From contig NZ_NRRN01000026.1 in the NCBI RefSeq assembly GCF_016583625.1, forward strand, positions 1-46,422: a stretch of DNA of 46,422 nucleotides, given 5' to 3'. Positions 10,428 through 25,044 of this stretch are shown piece after piece. Source of the stretch: Halorhodospira abdelmalekii. Lineage in GTDB: Bacteria; Pseudomonadota; Gammaproteobacteria; Nitrococcales; Halorhodospiraceae. The translations under genes and the position numbers were made by a program. Every line of letters begins with the position of its first letter. Position 1 is the stretch's first letter. The notes below the pieces were generated by a model that was not told the DNA's origin, did no database searches, and was given only the letters and a program-made list of their open reading frames with translations.

Positions 10428-11789
10428 ATGAGCGAGACGACCAAATACCTGCTCGACGAGGCCCGGTTGCCGCGTACCTGGTACAACATTAACGCCGACC
10501 TGCCGCAGCCATTGGCTCCGGTGCTGAACCCGGCTACCAAACAGCCGGTGAGCGCCGACGATTTAGCCCCGCTCTTTCCGCGCGCCGTCATTGAGCAGGA
10601 GATGAGCGCCGAACGCGAGATCGAGATCCCCGAGCCGGTGCGCGATGCCTACCGGCAGTGGCGACCCTCACCGCTCTACCGCGCCCGCCGCCTGGAGCAA
10701 GCGCTCGATACCCCGGCCCGTATCTTCTACAAGTACGAGGGCGTCAGTCCGGCCGGCAGCCATAAGCCGAATACCGCGATTCCACAGGCCTTCTACAACT
10801 ACGCCGAAGGGGTGCGACGGATTACCACGGAGACCGGTGCCGGGCAGTGGGGCTCATCACTGGCGCTTGCTGGGGCACTCTTTGATCTCGAGATCGAAGT
10901 CTTCATGGTCGCGGTGAGTTACCACCAAAAGCCGTACCGGCGCGCCTTCATGGAGAGCTTTGGGGCCCGCTGTACGGCGAGCCCGAGCGAGCGCACCGAG
11001 TACGGCCGCTCCGTGCTGGCGAAAGATCCGCAGAGCACCGGGAGCCTCGGTATCGCCATCGGCGAGGCGGTCGAGATGGCCGTGGCACGTGACGATACGC
11101 ACTACGCCCTCGGCAGCGTGCTCAACCACGTCATGCTCCACCAAACGGTGATCGGCCTTGAGGCGATGGAGCAGATGGCGATGGCCGACGCCTACCCCGA
11201 TACGATCATCGCTTGCACCGGTGGTGGCAGCAACTTCGCCGGCCTCGTCTTTCCCTATCTAGGCGCGGCGTTGCGTGGCGGGCCGAGTGTCGAGGCGATT
11301 GCCGTCGAGCCGCTGGCCTGTCCGACGTTGACCCAGGGGCGCTTTGCCTACGACTATGGCGACTCAGCGCAGCTGGCACCGTTGACCAAGATGCACACCC
11401 TCGGCTCGGGTTTCGTCCCTCGTGGTTTCCACGCTGGCGGTCTGCGTTATCACGGCATGGCACCGCAAGTCAGCCATCTCAAAGAGCTGGGGTACATTGA
11501 TGCGCGCGCCTACGATCAGCTTGAGTGCTTCGCTGCCGGGCTGCAGTTCGCCCGTGCCGAAGGGATCATCCCGGCGCCGGAGGCCACGCACGCGGTCAAG
11601 GCTGTGCTCGATGAGGCCGCCGCCTGCCGCCGCGACGGCACCGCGAAGACGATCCTCTTTAATCTGAGTGGGCACGGCAACTTCGATATGCAGGCCTATA
11701 CGGACTATTTGGCTGGTAAGCTTACGGACTTAGGCGGCAGTAGCGATGAAGTGGCGACAGCCCTCTCCGGACTGCCGCACGTAGAGTGA
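10428..11789 (+). CDS. trpB: Stand-alone tryptophan synthase beta chain, TrpB2 type
   Basis: A 453-residue PLP enzyme. It is longer than the standard TrpB1 (about 400) and has the features of TrpB2: a long N-terminal region (ARLPRTWYNINADLP), YKYEGVSPAGSHKPNTA with the PLP lysine at K113, GAGQWG, and a phosphate-binding loop CTGGGSN at 263-269. TrpB2 condenses indole (or perhaps another nucleophile) with serine and generally lacks the TrpA-interacting surface. No trpA, trpC or trpF is nearby, consistent with a TrpA-independent indole-salvage role. A GGGGAG sequence about 10 bases before the ATG is the likely ribosome-binding site. It sits at the boundary between housekeeping and photosynthesis genes. 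Confidence 0.9.
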   Translation: MSETTKYLLDEARLPRTWYNINADLPQPLAPVLNPATKQPVSADDLAPLFPRAVIEQEMSAEREIEIPEPVRDAYRQWRPSPLYRARRLEQALDTPARIFYKYEGVSPAGSHKPNTAIPQAFYNYAEGVRRITTETGAGQWGSSLALAGALFDLEIEVFMVAVSYHQKPYRRAFMESFGARCTASPSERTEYGRSVLAKDPQSTGSLGIAIGEAVEMAVARDDTHYALGSVLNHVMLHQTVIGLEAMEQMAMADAYPDTIIACTGGGSNFAGLVFPYLGAALRGGPSVEAIAVEPLACPTLTQGRFAYDYGDSAQLAPLTKMHTLGSGFVPRGFHAGGLRYHGMAPQVSHLKELGYIDARAYDQLECFAAGLQFARAEGIIPAPEATHAVKAVLDEAAACRRDGTAKTILFNLSGHGNFDMQAYTDYLAGKLTDLGGSSDEVATALSGLPHVE

Positions 11790-11811
11790 GAGTGGGCGAG
11801 TGACGCTGGTG

Positions 11812-11830
11812 GCGTACGGGGACCCTACGC
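11812..11830 (+). terminator. Hairpin after trpB
   Basis: GCGTA (11812-11816) pairs with TACGC (11826-11830), with an inner GG/CC extension. It lies 22 bases after the trpB stop. No T-tract follows, so termination is only suggested by position. Confidence 0.25.
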
Positions 11831-11841
11831 ACACCGAGGTT

Positions 11842-11877
11842 GCAGACACATACGCAGGCACATACGCAGATACATAC
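11842..11877. repeat. Three tandem 12-bp repeats
   Basis: Three adjacent copies of GCAGRYACATAC (11842-11853, 11854-11865, 11866-11877) differ only at the two R/Y positions. The array sits 50 bases before the start of the next membrane-protein gene. The TACAAT that follows at 11875-11880 resembles a -10 box, so copy-number change could shift promoter spacing. Confidence 0.7.
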
Positions 11878-11927
11878 AATGCGCCGATTCATGCAGATCA
11901 AAGACGCATCAAGCTGAGGAGCCCGGC

Positions 11928-12416
11928 ATGACAGAAGATTGGATTCGCAAAGAGCGTAAGCGGCTGGCACAACAGCTGACCGCCTCGACATGGAAAGGTC
12001 TAGTGGTCTCGATCCCGCTAGTCACCCTGGTGTCGATCGCTTTCTACTTTTGGGTGGTGACACAGTACGACTTGCTCCCCGGGGCGGAGCATACACTGGC
12101 GGCCTTGGTGGCGACGTTTGCTCTGCCGGGTGCGGTCTTCGTCTTTGTCGGGTTGCGGCGGGTCTTCTGGCAGCGGGCGATTCGCGGTGAGCTGAACCGG
12201 ATGCGCTCGCAGAAGTTTGTCAGCGAGTATGTCGACCAGCTTGGTGGCGAGGCGGCGCTGCACGCCCACCTCTCTGTGGTGGCTAAGGCGCAGATCGACC
12301 GCGTCCTCAAGCGTGAGCAAGAGGATGAGCAGGTCAACGACCGCGACTACGCGGCGGCTTTGCGCTATCTGTTGCTGTTGGAGCCCCTGACCGAGGGGAG
12401 CAAGAGCAGCGCCTAA
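11928..12416 (+). CDS. Two-helix membrane protein, unknown
   Basis: A 162-residue protein with no family I recognise. The N-terminus is charged (MTEDWIRKERKRLAQQ). Two hydrophobic helices follow (about 24-46 and 55-78), then a basic joint (RRVFWQRAIRGELNRMR) and a long cytosolic, probably helical C-terminal half rich in E, K, Q and R. A GAGGAG ten bases before the ATG is a good ribosome-binding site. It is read in the same direction as the bch-puh operon and lies 207 bases before bchF, but the strong promoter at 12542 suggests bchF is not mainly transcribed from here. It may be the last gene of the trpB unit. Confidence 0.65.
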   Translation: MTEDWIRKERKRLAQQLTASTWKGLVVSIPLVTLVSIAFYFWVVTQYDLLPGAEHTLAALVATFALPGAVFVFVGLRRVFWQRAIRGELNRMRSQKFVSEYVDQLGGEAALHAHLSVVAKAQIDRVLKREQEDEQVNDRDYAAALRYLLLLEPLTEGSKSSA

Positions 12417-12541
12417 GGCGCGCGCGGTGCGGCGCGGGGGTGACGGTGCGGCCGTAGAGTGCTTGGGTGGTTGCCGAGCGCGTGCTTGAGCGTCACTCCG
12501 TCAGCCCCGCAGTGGCGCCTGCTGGAGCGCCCTATGGCAAG

Positions 12542-12571
12542 TTGACACTTTATCGCGGCCGTCAGTAGACT
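12542..12571 (+). promoter_or_regulatory. Sigma-70-like promoter of the bchF-puh operon
   Basis: TTGACA (12542-12547), 18 bases, then TAGACT (12566-12571): a perfect -35 and a 4/6 -10, about 52 bases before the bchF ATG. It is the only gap of any size (207 bases) before a run of twelve same-strand genes. A GGCGC / GCGCC hairpin (12514-12531) lies just upstream. No TGT-N12-ACA (CrtJ/PpsR) box was seen overlapping it. Confidence 0.6.
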
Positions 12572-12623
12572 CGCGTCGAAGCCGGCACATCACGGTTGGT
12601 TAGGCAACGGGAGATGCAGCGCA

Positions 12624-14485
<1,862 letters not shown>

Positions 14486-14492
14486 GTGCGCG

Positions 14493-16110
14493 ATGCAACT
14501 GACGCTTTGGACATACGAAGGTCCGCCGCACGTCGGCGCGCTGCGCATTGCCGCCTCCATGAAGGGGGTGCACTACGTCCTGCACGCCCCGCAGGGCGAT
14601 ACCTACGCCGATCTGCTCTTCACCATGATTGAGCGCCGTCCGGCGCGTCCCCCAGTGACGTATACGACCTTCCACGCCCGCCATCTGGGTGGGGATACGG
14701 CCGAGCTGGTGCGTGAGACGGTTCGTCAAGTCTATGAGCGTTACCAGCCGCAGCTGCTGATGGTCGGTGACTCGTGCACTGCCGAGTTGCTCCAGGATCA
14801 GCCCGGGACGCTGGCGCAGGGGTGGGCCGAGCAAGCCGGTGTGGAGATCCCCGTGATCGCGCTGGAGACGGCCGCCTTCTCGCGCAAAGAGGGTTTTGGC
14901 GCGAGCGAGGCCTTTTACCAACTCGTCCGTGGCGTACTGAGCGATAAAGGCGATGCGGGTGCGGAAGGTGAACAGAGCGATGCGGCGCAGGGTGCTGCGG
15001 CGTCGGCGACTGCGGCCGGCCGGGCGCCGCGGGCCAACCTCCTCGGTCCGAGTGCACTCGGGTTCCGCTGCCGCGACGATGTCCAAGAGATCAGCGCCCT
15101 GCTGAATCGACTCGGGGTTGAGGTCAACGTTGTCGCCCCGCTCGGCGCGAGTCCCGACGATCTGCGCCGGATTCCCCAGGCCGATTTCAACATCTGCCTC
15201 TACCCCGAGGTGGCGCGCACGACCTGTGAGTGGTTGCGGCGAACCTATCGCCAGCCTATGGTCGAAACGGTGCCGCTCGGGCTGGCGGCGACGCGCGACT
15301 TTATCCGCGAGGTCGGTGAGGTGGCCGGCCTTGAGGTCGGGTCGCTGCTGGCCGATGCCGATGCCCGAATGGCCCCTTGGGCGGATGCCCGAATGGCATG
15401 GTATAGCCGTTCGGTCGACTCGAACTACTTGACCGGCAAGCGGGTCTTCATCTTCGCCGATGCCACGCACGCCGTGGCGGCGGCACGCATTGCGCACGAC
15501 GAACTCGGTTTCGAAGTCGTCGGCCTCGGCACCTACAGCCGTGAGTTTGCCCGCGAGGTGCGCGCGGCGGCCAAGCGGTACGGCGTTACGCCGCTGATTA
15601 CCGACGATTACCTGGAAGTGGAGAGACACGTCGCTGAGGCCGCACCGGAACTGGTCCTCGGGACGCAGATGGAGCGTCATATTGCCAAACGCCTGGGGCT
15701 GCCCTGTGCAGTCATCTCGGCGCCAGCTCACGTACAGGATTTTCCGGCACGCTACGCCCCGAATATGGGTTTCGAGGGCGCCAATGTTATCTTCGACACG
15801 TGGGTACACCCGCTGATGATGGGACTCGAGGAGCACCTGTTGGGGATGTTCCGCGAGGATCCAGAGTTCAGCGTCGAGGCCCCGTCCCACACGCCTGCGG
15901 CTGCCGTCGCCGCCGAGGCCGCGGTGGCCGAGGCGAGTGAGCCCGCGGCCGCTGCGGGGGCGCTTTCGGTAGAGGAGGTGCGCTGGACGCCGGAAGCGGA
16001 GTCGGAGCTGCGCAAGATCCCCTTCTTCGTGCGCGGCAAGGCGCGGCGCAATACCGAGCACTTTGCCGCCGAGCGGGGTGTTGCGACTATCACAGTGGAG
16101 ACCATCTACG

Positions 16111-16136
<26 letters not shown>
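14493..16136 (+). CDS. bchB: Dark protochlorophyllide reductase subunit B
   Basis: A 547-residue partner of BchN. The family start [20 protein letters not shown] fixes the ATG at 14493, although the frame is open to 14445. D36 ([11 protein letters not shown]) is the aspartate that supplies the unusual fourth ligand of the NB cluster. [13 protein letters not shown] and [15 protein letters not shown] are conserved. Two low-complexity inserts are seen: an acidic Ala/Gly stretch (about 150-175) and an Ala-rich linker (about 465-490) before the C-terminal domain ([20 protein letters not shown]), which packs over the substrate. The bchH start lies inside its 3' end. Confidence 0.97.
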
Positions 16137-20761
<4,625 letters not shown>

Positions 20762-20762
<1 letters not shown>

Positions 20763-21463
20763 TGCCGACCTCTTCTTATCGGCAACGCCGTGGTCGCGTG
20801 GAGACCTACTTCGATAAGACGGCGGTCGAGGCGTGGCAGCGCCTGACCTCGGATGCCCCGGTGAGCGGGGTGCGGGCGACGGTGCGTGCCGGGCGCGAGC
20901 AGATGCGCCAGACCCTGCTCGACTGGCTGCCGGCCGATCTCAGTGGGATGCGAGTGCTGGATGCCGGCTGCGGACCGGGCATGCTCAGCGTCGAGCTGCT
21001 GCGGCGCGGGGCGCGGGTGACCGGGGTCGATGTCTCGACGAAGCTGATCGAGATCGCCTGGGAGCGTTTGCCCGCCGAGATCGATCGCAACGCGGTCGAT
21101 TTTCAAGTCGGCGATATGCTCGACCCGGCACACGGCGAGTTCGACTACGTCGTCTCAATGGATGTCCTGATCCACTACCCCTGTGCAGACGCTGTAGCGG
21201 CCGTGGCTGAACTGGCGAGCCGGACTCGTCGCGGTATCGCCTTTACTTTCGCCCCGCGCACCCCGTTGCTCGCGGCCATGCACGTCATCGGCAAACTCTT
21301 TCCGCGCAGCGATCGCTCCCCGGCCATCGAGCCGGTGGCGCACTCGCGTCTGGCCGCGGCACTGCGCGCCGAGCCGCGGCTGGCCGCGTGGTCGGTGGGA
21401 CGCACGCAGCGTGTTCGGCGCGGTTTTTACATTTCGCAGGCACTGGAGCTGCAACGGACATGA
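20762..21463 (+). CDS. bchM: Mg-protoporphyrin IX methyltransferase
   Basis: A 233-residue SAM-dependent enzyme that methylates the C13 propionate of Mg-protoporphyrin IX, preparing the substrate of BchE. SAM motif I is VLDAGCGPG at 65-73, followed by GVDVS and VGDML. The N-terminal helix (YFDKTAVEAWQRL) is typical of BchM/ChlM, as is the C-terminal RGFYISQALELQR. The ATG shares its A with the bchL stop (TGATG), and its own TGA overlaps the lhaA ATG. Placement after bchL is canonical. Confidence 0.95.
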
Positions 21464-22851
21464 AGCCACAGATCGCTGACCTTTATCGCAATGTCAGCCG
21501 AATTATGTTGCCGTTCGCCGATGCGGCGACCGAGCAGCTGCCGATGACACGCATCTTCCGCCTGGCCCTGTTCCAGGTCACGGTCGGCATGATGTACGTC
21601 CTGTTTACCGGGACACTCAACCGGGTCATGATTCATGAACTCGGGATTGCCGCGACGCTGCTGGGGATCATGCTGGCGCTGCCGGTGCTGCTCGCGCCGC
21701 TGCGGCTGTTGATCGGCCACCGCTCCGATAACCACCCCTCGCACCTGGGGTGGCGGCGCGTGCCCTACCTGTGGATGGGGACGCTCTTTCAGTTCGGCGG
21801 TTTGGCCATTATGCCCTTCGCCATCCTGGTGCTCTCCGAGCACGGCGCCGACTATCCGGTCCTCGGGGCGATAGGGGCAGCGTTCGCCTTTCTGCTCGCC
21901 GGCATCGGTGTGCACATGACGCAGACCGCCGGACTGGCGTTGACGAACGATTTGGCCCCCTCGGACAAGTTGCCGCAGGTGGTCGGCTTGATGTACGTCA
22001 TGCTCATGGTGGGGATGGTCATCGCAGCTGCGACATTTTGGTTCTTCCTGAGCGATTACAGCCACTTCCGGCTGATTCAGGTGATCCAAGGAGCGGCTGT
22101 GGCGACCTGGGTGCTCAATATAATCGCCCTGTGGAAGCAGGAACCACGCGATCCAAGCAAGACCCGCGTCGATAGGCCGCGACCATCTTTCGCCTCAGCA
22201 TGGCAAAGTTTCAGTGAGCTGGGCCCGGTGGCGCGTTTGTTGGTCATCATCGGTCTGGGTGCCGCTGGCTTTGGAATGCAGGACATCATCATTGAGCCGT
22301 ACGGGGCGAGTGTATTGGGCTTGGATGTGGCCGGGACGACCGTACTGACCGGGATGTGGGCGGTTGGCATGCTCGTCGCATTCTCGATCTGCGGCGTTGC
22401 GCTCGACCGTAAAGTCAATCCCTACCGTCTTGCTACGGTTGGGGTGCTGATCGGGGTGGCGGCGTTCAGCATGGTGATTGCCTCGGCCCCGCTCGATTCG
22501 CCGATGCTCTTTAGGCTCGGCAACTTTGTGATCGGGCTCGGGGCAGGACTGTTCTACGTAGGGACGCTGGTGGCAACGATGGAGATGGCGCCACCGGAGC
22601 AGAGCGGGTTCGCCATCGGGGCGTGGGGAGCGGTACAGGCGACGGCGTTGGGCGTGGCTTTAGCGATCGGTGCTGGGTTGAGCGACCTGATTCCTGCACT
22701 AGCCCGCGCCGGCCACTTGGGAGAGCTCTTTATGCACCCAGCGGCGGGATATACAGTGGTGTACTCGATTGAAATCGTGCTGTTAGTGGCGATGGTGCTG
22801 GCTGCTTGGCCCTTGGCGCGAGTGAGTAGGCGATCAAGTCAGCCGGCGTGA
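21460..22851 (+). CDS. lhaA: LH1 assembly factor of the PucC/LhaA family
   Basis: A 463-residue major-facilitator-type membrane protein with about 12 helices, of the BCD/PucC family. Members at this position (after bchM, before puhA) are LhaA, which helps assemble LH1 and perhaps delivers BChl. Family features are RLALFQVTVGMMYVLFTGTLNRVMI at the first helix region, RSDNHPSHLGWRRVPYLWMG, GVHMTQTAGLALTNDLAP, GFGMQDIIIEPYG and the C-terminal AIGAWGAVQATALG. ATG at 21460 overlaps the bchM stop. The frame is open upstream but only inside bchM. Confidence 0.94.
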   Translation: MKPQIADLYRNVSRIMLPFADAATEQLPMTRIFRLALFQVTVGMMYVLFTGTLNRVMIHELGIAATLLGIMLALPVLLAPLRLLIGHRSDNHPSHLGWRRVPYLWMGTLFQFGGLAIMPFAILVLSEHGADYPVLGAIGAAFAFLLAGIGVHMTQTAGLALTNDLAPSDKLPQVVGLMYVMLMVGMVIAAATFWFFLSDYSHFRLIQVIQGAAVATWVLNIIALWKQEPRDPSKTRVDRPRPSFASAWQSFSELGPVARLLVIIGLGAAGFGMQDIIIEPYGASVLGLDVAGTTVLTGMWAVGMLVAFSICGVALDRKVNPYRLATVGVLIGVAAFSMVIASAPLDSPMLFRLGNFVIGLGAGLFYVGTLVATMEMAPPEQSGFAIGAWGAVQATALGVALAIGAGLSDLIPALARAGHLGELFMHPAAGYTVVYSIEIVLLVAMVLAAWPLARVSRRSSQPA

Positions 22852-22873
22852 TTCATCGTCTCGTTTCGGTCTG

Positions 22874-22885
22874 GCCGCTAGCGGC
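22874..22885. other. 12-bp perfect palindrome before puhA
   Basis: GCCGCTAGCGGC is a perfect palindrome in the 61-base gap between lhaA and puhA, 39 bases before the puhA ATG. This is the largest gap in the operon up to puhC, so it could be a regulatory site, a processing hairpin or the base of a puhA-specific promoter. No clear -35/-10 accompanies it. Confidence 0.35.
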
Positions 22886-22912
22886 TAGGGCCACTAAGTG
22901 TGGAGGTGCGTT

Positions 22913-23737
22913 ATGGAAGCATTCTATCCAATGGGAATCGCCAGGTTCGATTGGGGACTCTGGGCGGTGATCTTCTTCTTCGTCTTCCTTGCGAGTCTGG
23001 TCGTCTACCTGCGCAAAGAAGACAAGCGGGAGGGGTATCCGCTGATCTCGGATCCGAACGACAAGTACGGTGCGCCTCGGTTGGTCTCCGGTACGTTGCC
23101 GCGGGTTCCGATGGCGAAGACCTTCCTGCTCAAGGACGGCCGCACGATCAAAGTGCCGCGTCAAGAGAAGGTCGAGTGGGACCGCAACTACAAGCTTGAG
23201 GCGCAGCCGACGGCACCGTGGCCGGGTTCGCCGTTGGAGCCGATCGGCAATCCGATGAAGTCGGCGATTGGTCCTGGCGCTTACGCCAAGCGTGAGGACA
23301 CGCCGGAGACGACGTGGCACGGCAAGCTGAAGATTGTCCCGATGCGTGTCGCTACCGAGTTTACGGTCTGCGAGGGCGATCCTGATCTGCGTGGTGCCCC
23401 GGTCAAGGGCCTGTGCGGTGGTCAGGGTGGTCGTGTCAGCGACATCTGGGTCGATCGCAGCGAGAACCGCATCATGTACTACGAGGTCGAGCTGAGCCCG
23501 CACACCTCTGGCAAGAATCGGGTGCTGCTGCCGCAGTGCTTTGCCAAGGAGACCCGCCGTCTCGACGGGGTGTGGGAGATTCGCGTCAACTCGATCACGG
23601 CGGAGCAGTTCCGTGATGTGCCGCGTCTGTCGAACGCCGATCAGATCACGCCTCAAGAAGAGGACATGGTCTGCGCCTACTACGGTGGTGGTACCCTCTA
23701 CGCCTATCCGGGTCGTGAGGAGCCGTTCCTGCCGTGA
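22913..23737 (+). CDS. puhA: Photosynthetic reaction centre H subunit
   Basis: A 274-residue subunit that caps the L-M core on the cytoplasmic side and controls proton delivery to QB. One N-terminal transmembrane helix (about 13-34) is followed by KEDKREGYPL, the classic start of the cytosolic domain. Conserved stretches include PKTFLL-like MAKTFLLKDGRT, GPGAYAKREDTPE, VSDIWVDRSENRIMYYEVEL and SNADQITPQEEDMVCAYYGGG. Slightly longer than the usual 255-260. ATG at 22913 is set by TGGAGG six bases upstream; the in-frame codon at 22898 has no such site. Its TGA overlaps the puhB GTG. Confidence 0.97.
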   Translation: MEAFYPMGIARFDWGLWAVIFFFVFLASLVVYLRKEDKREGYPLISDPNDKYGAPRLVSGTLPRVPMAKTFLLKDGRTIKVPRQEKVEWDRNYKLEAQPTAPWPGSPLEPIGNPMKSAIGPGAYAKREDTPETTWHGKLKIVPMRVATEFTVCEGDPDLRGAPVKGLCGGQGGRVSDIWVDRSENRIMYYEVELSPHTSGKNRVLLPQCFAKETRRLDGVWEIRVNSITAEQFRDVPRLSNADQITPQEEDMVCAYYGGGTLYAYPGREEPFLP

Positions 23738-24405
23738 GGGAGCACGACTTTGAGCCTATCCTCGGCCTCCCCGAGAGGCCGCCGGAAGGCGAAGAAATCC
23801 TCTGGCAAGGCAAGCCCGCTTGGTGGTCATTCGCCAAGCGGGCGCTCCATGTTCGCAAGGTCTTTATCTTCTTTTGCCTCATCGGTGCGTGGTACGCTTA
23901 CCTAGCATGGCAGGAAGGCAACAGCGTAAACTACGTGGTGATGGAACTCGTCGGCCAAGTCGTCATCGGCCTCTTGGCTGCAGGCGGGTTGGCGTTGATC
24001 GGCCGCTGGATGGCGAAGAACTCGCTCTATACGGTGACCAACCGTCGTATCGTGATGCGGATCGGTGCATCGTGGCAGGCCTCAATCAACCTGCCGTTTA
24101 CTCAGATCGAAGCGGTTGATCTGCGTAAACATCGCGATGGCCGCAGCGACATCATGATTCGGATCGATCCGCGTGAGCGTTTGAGTTTTCTCTTCTTCTG
24201 GCCGCATGTTCGTCCGTGGCGGTTGCATCGTCCAGAGCCGATGTTGCGCTCCCTGCCCGATGGTGGTGAGGCGGTGCGAATCCTAAGCGATGCCCTACAG
24301 CGGCACCTTGCTGAGCAGCAAGGGTCCGGGAAAAGGCGCAAGGATGGCCGTGGGGCGGAGCCGCAGAAGAGCGAGGCCCCCGCCTACGCAAACGACGCGA
24401 GGTGA
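23734..24405 (+). CDS. puhB: RC assembly protein PuhB
   Basis: A 223-residue membrane protein with the PuhB pattern: the cytosolic start EPILGLPERPPEGEEILWQGKP, two to three hydrophobic helices (about 44-60 and 68-92), then a bacterial PH-like domain with YTVTNRRIVMRIG. PuhB is known to help reaction-centre assembly in Rhodobacter. GTG at 23734 overlaps the puhA stop. The C-terminal 25 residues are polar, charged and poorly conserved. The ribosome-binding site lies inside puhA. Confidence 0.93.
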   Translation: MREHDFEPILGLPERPPEGEEILWQGKPAWWSFAKRALHVRKVFIFFCLIGAWYAYLAWQEGNSVNYVVMELVGQVVIGLLAAGGLALIGRWMAKNSLYTVTNRRIVMRIGASWQASINLPFTQIEAVDLRKHRDGRSDIMIRIDPRERLSFLFFWPHVRPWRLHRPEPMLRSLPDGGEAVRILSDALQRHLAEQQGSGKRRKDGRGAEPQKSEAPAYANDAR

Positions 24406-24417
24406 GGAGGTGAGGGA

Positions 24418-24936
24418 ATGAGAGAAGAGCACGAACACCTGCGAGCGGGAGTTATCAGCAACGTGATCTTCCCGGTGACCGCCTTTACGGCGGTCGCCCT
24501 TTTTACTGTCTACGTCATCTATAGCGGCCTGGTTCTCGGGTACGGTACGCGGGATAGCGGTGGCACCGACGCACCGGTCGTCTACGAGACCGGGATCTGG
24601 TTTGAATCGCTGGAAGACGGTGGGTTGCGGCTCCTCGATGACCAGGGCAACGAACTGTGGAGCATCGCGTACGATGAAGAGGCGTACATCCACAGCACGG
24701 CGCAGCGTTTGAAGGAGTACCGCGCGCGCGATAATGTGCGCACACAGCTGCCCTTTATTGTGCGTGGCCATGAGGATGGACACGTCGTCGTGGCCGACCC
24801 GATGACCCAGCGGCGGGTGACCGTAAACTCCTTCGGGCGTGATAACGCCTACGCCTTCATCAGGTCGCTGCAGCAGGCCCAAGAGGGGGATTCGGACTGG
24901 GATTCAGACCTGGATTCAGACCTGGATTCGGACTGA
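24418..24936 (+). CDS. puhC: RC-LH1 assembly protein PuhC
   Basis: A 172-residue protein with a short cytosolic N-terminus, a single helix (about 16-38) and a periplasmic domain. Position after puhB and the fold pattern (FESLEDGGLRLLD, GFVRGL-type FIVRGHEDGHVVVADP) identify PuhC, needed for normal RC-LH1 levels in Rhodobacter. GAGGTGAGG lies just before the ATG. The last 15 residues are a repetitive acidic tail of DSD-type units encoded by four 12-bp repeats, the last of which creates the stop codon. The body is closer to family length without this tail. Confidence 0.88.
   Translation: MREEHEHLRAGVISNVIFPVTAFTAVALFTVYVIYSGLVLGYGTRDSGGTDAPVVYETGIWFESLEDGGLRLLDDQGNELWSIAYDEEAYIHSTAQRLKEYRARDNVRTQLPFIVRGHEDGHVVVADPMTQRRVTVNSFGRDNAYAFIRSLQQAQEGDSDWDSDLDSDLDSD
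24889..24936. repeat. Four 12-bp repeats forming the puhC tail
   Basis: Four adjacent 12-mers (24889-24900, 24901-24912, 24913-24924, 24925-24936) of consensus GATTCRGACYKG encode Asp-Ser-Asp-Trp/Leu units. The final copy ends in TGA instead of TGG or CTG and so supplies the stop. The two middle copies are identical, a sign of recent duplication. Confidence 0.9.
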
Positions 24937-25044
24937 GCTTCAGGTCGCTTCTCGCAGCGGTCGGGTCCGGTCCCGACTGCTTTCCCGACTGGCATTGATG
25001 AGCGGGTCACGGTTACCATAGTGCGCCGTTCGGAGCCCTAGCGG

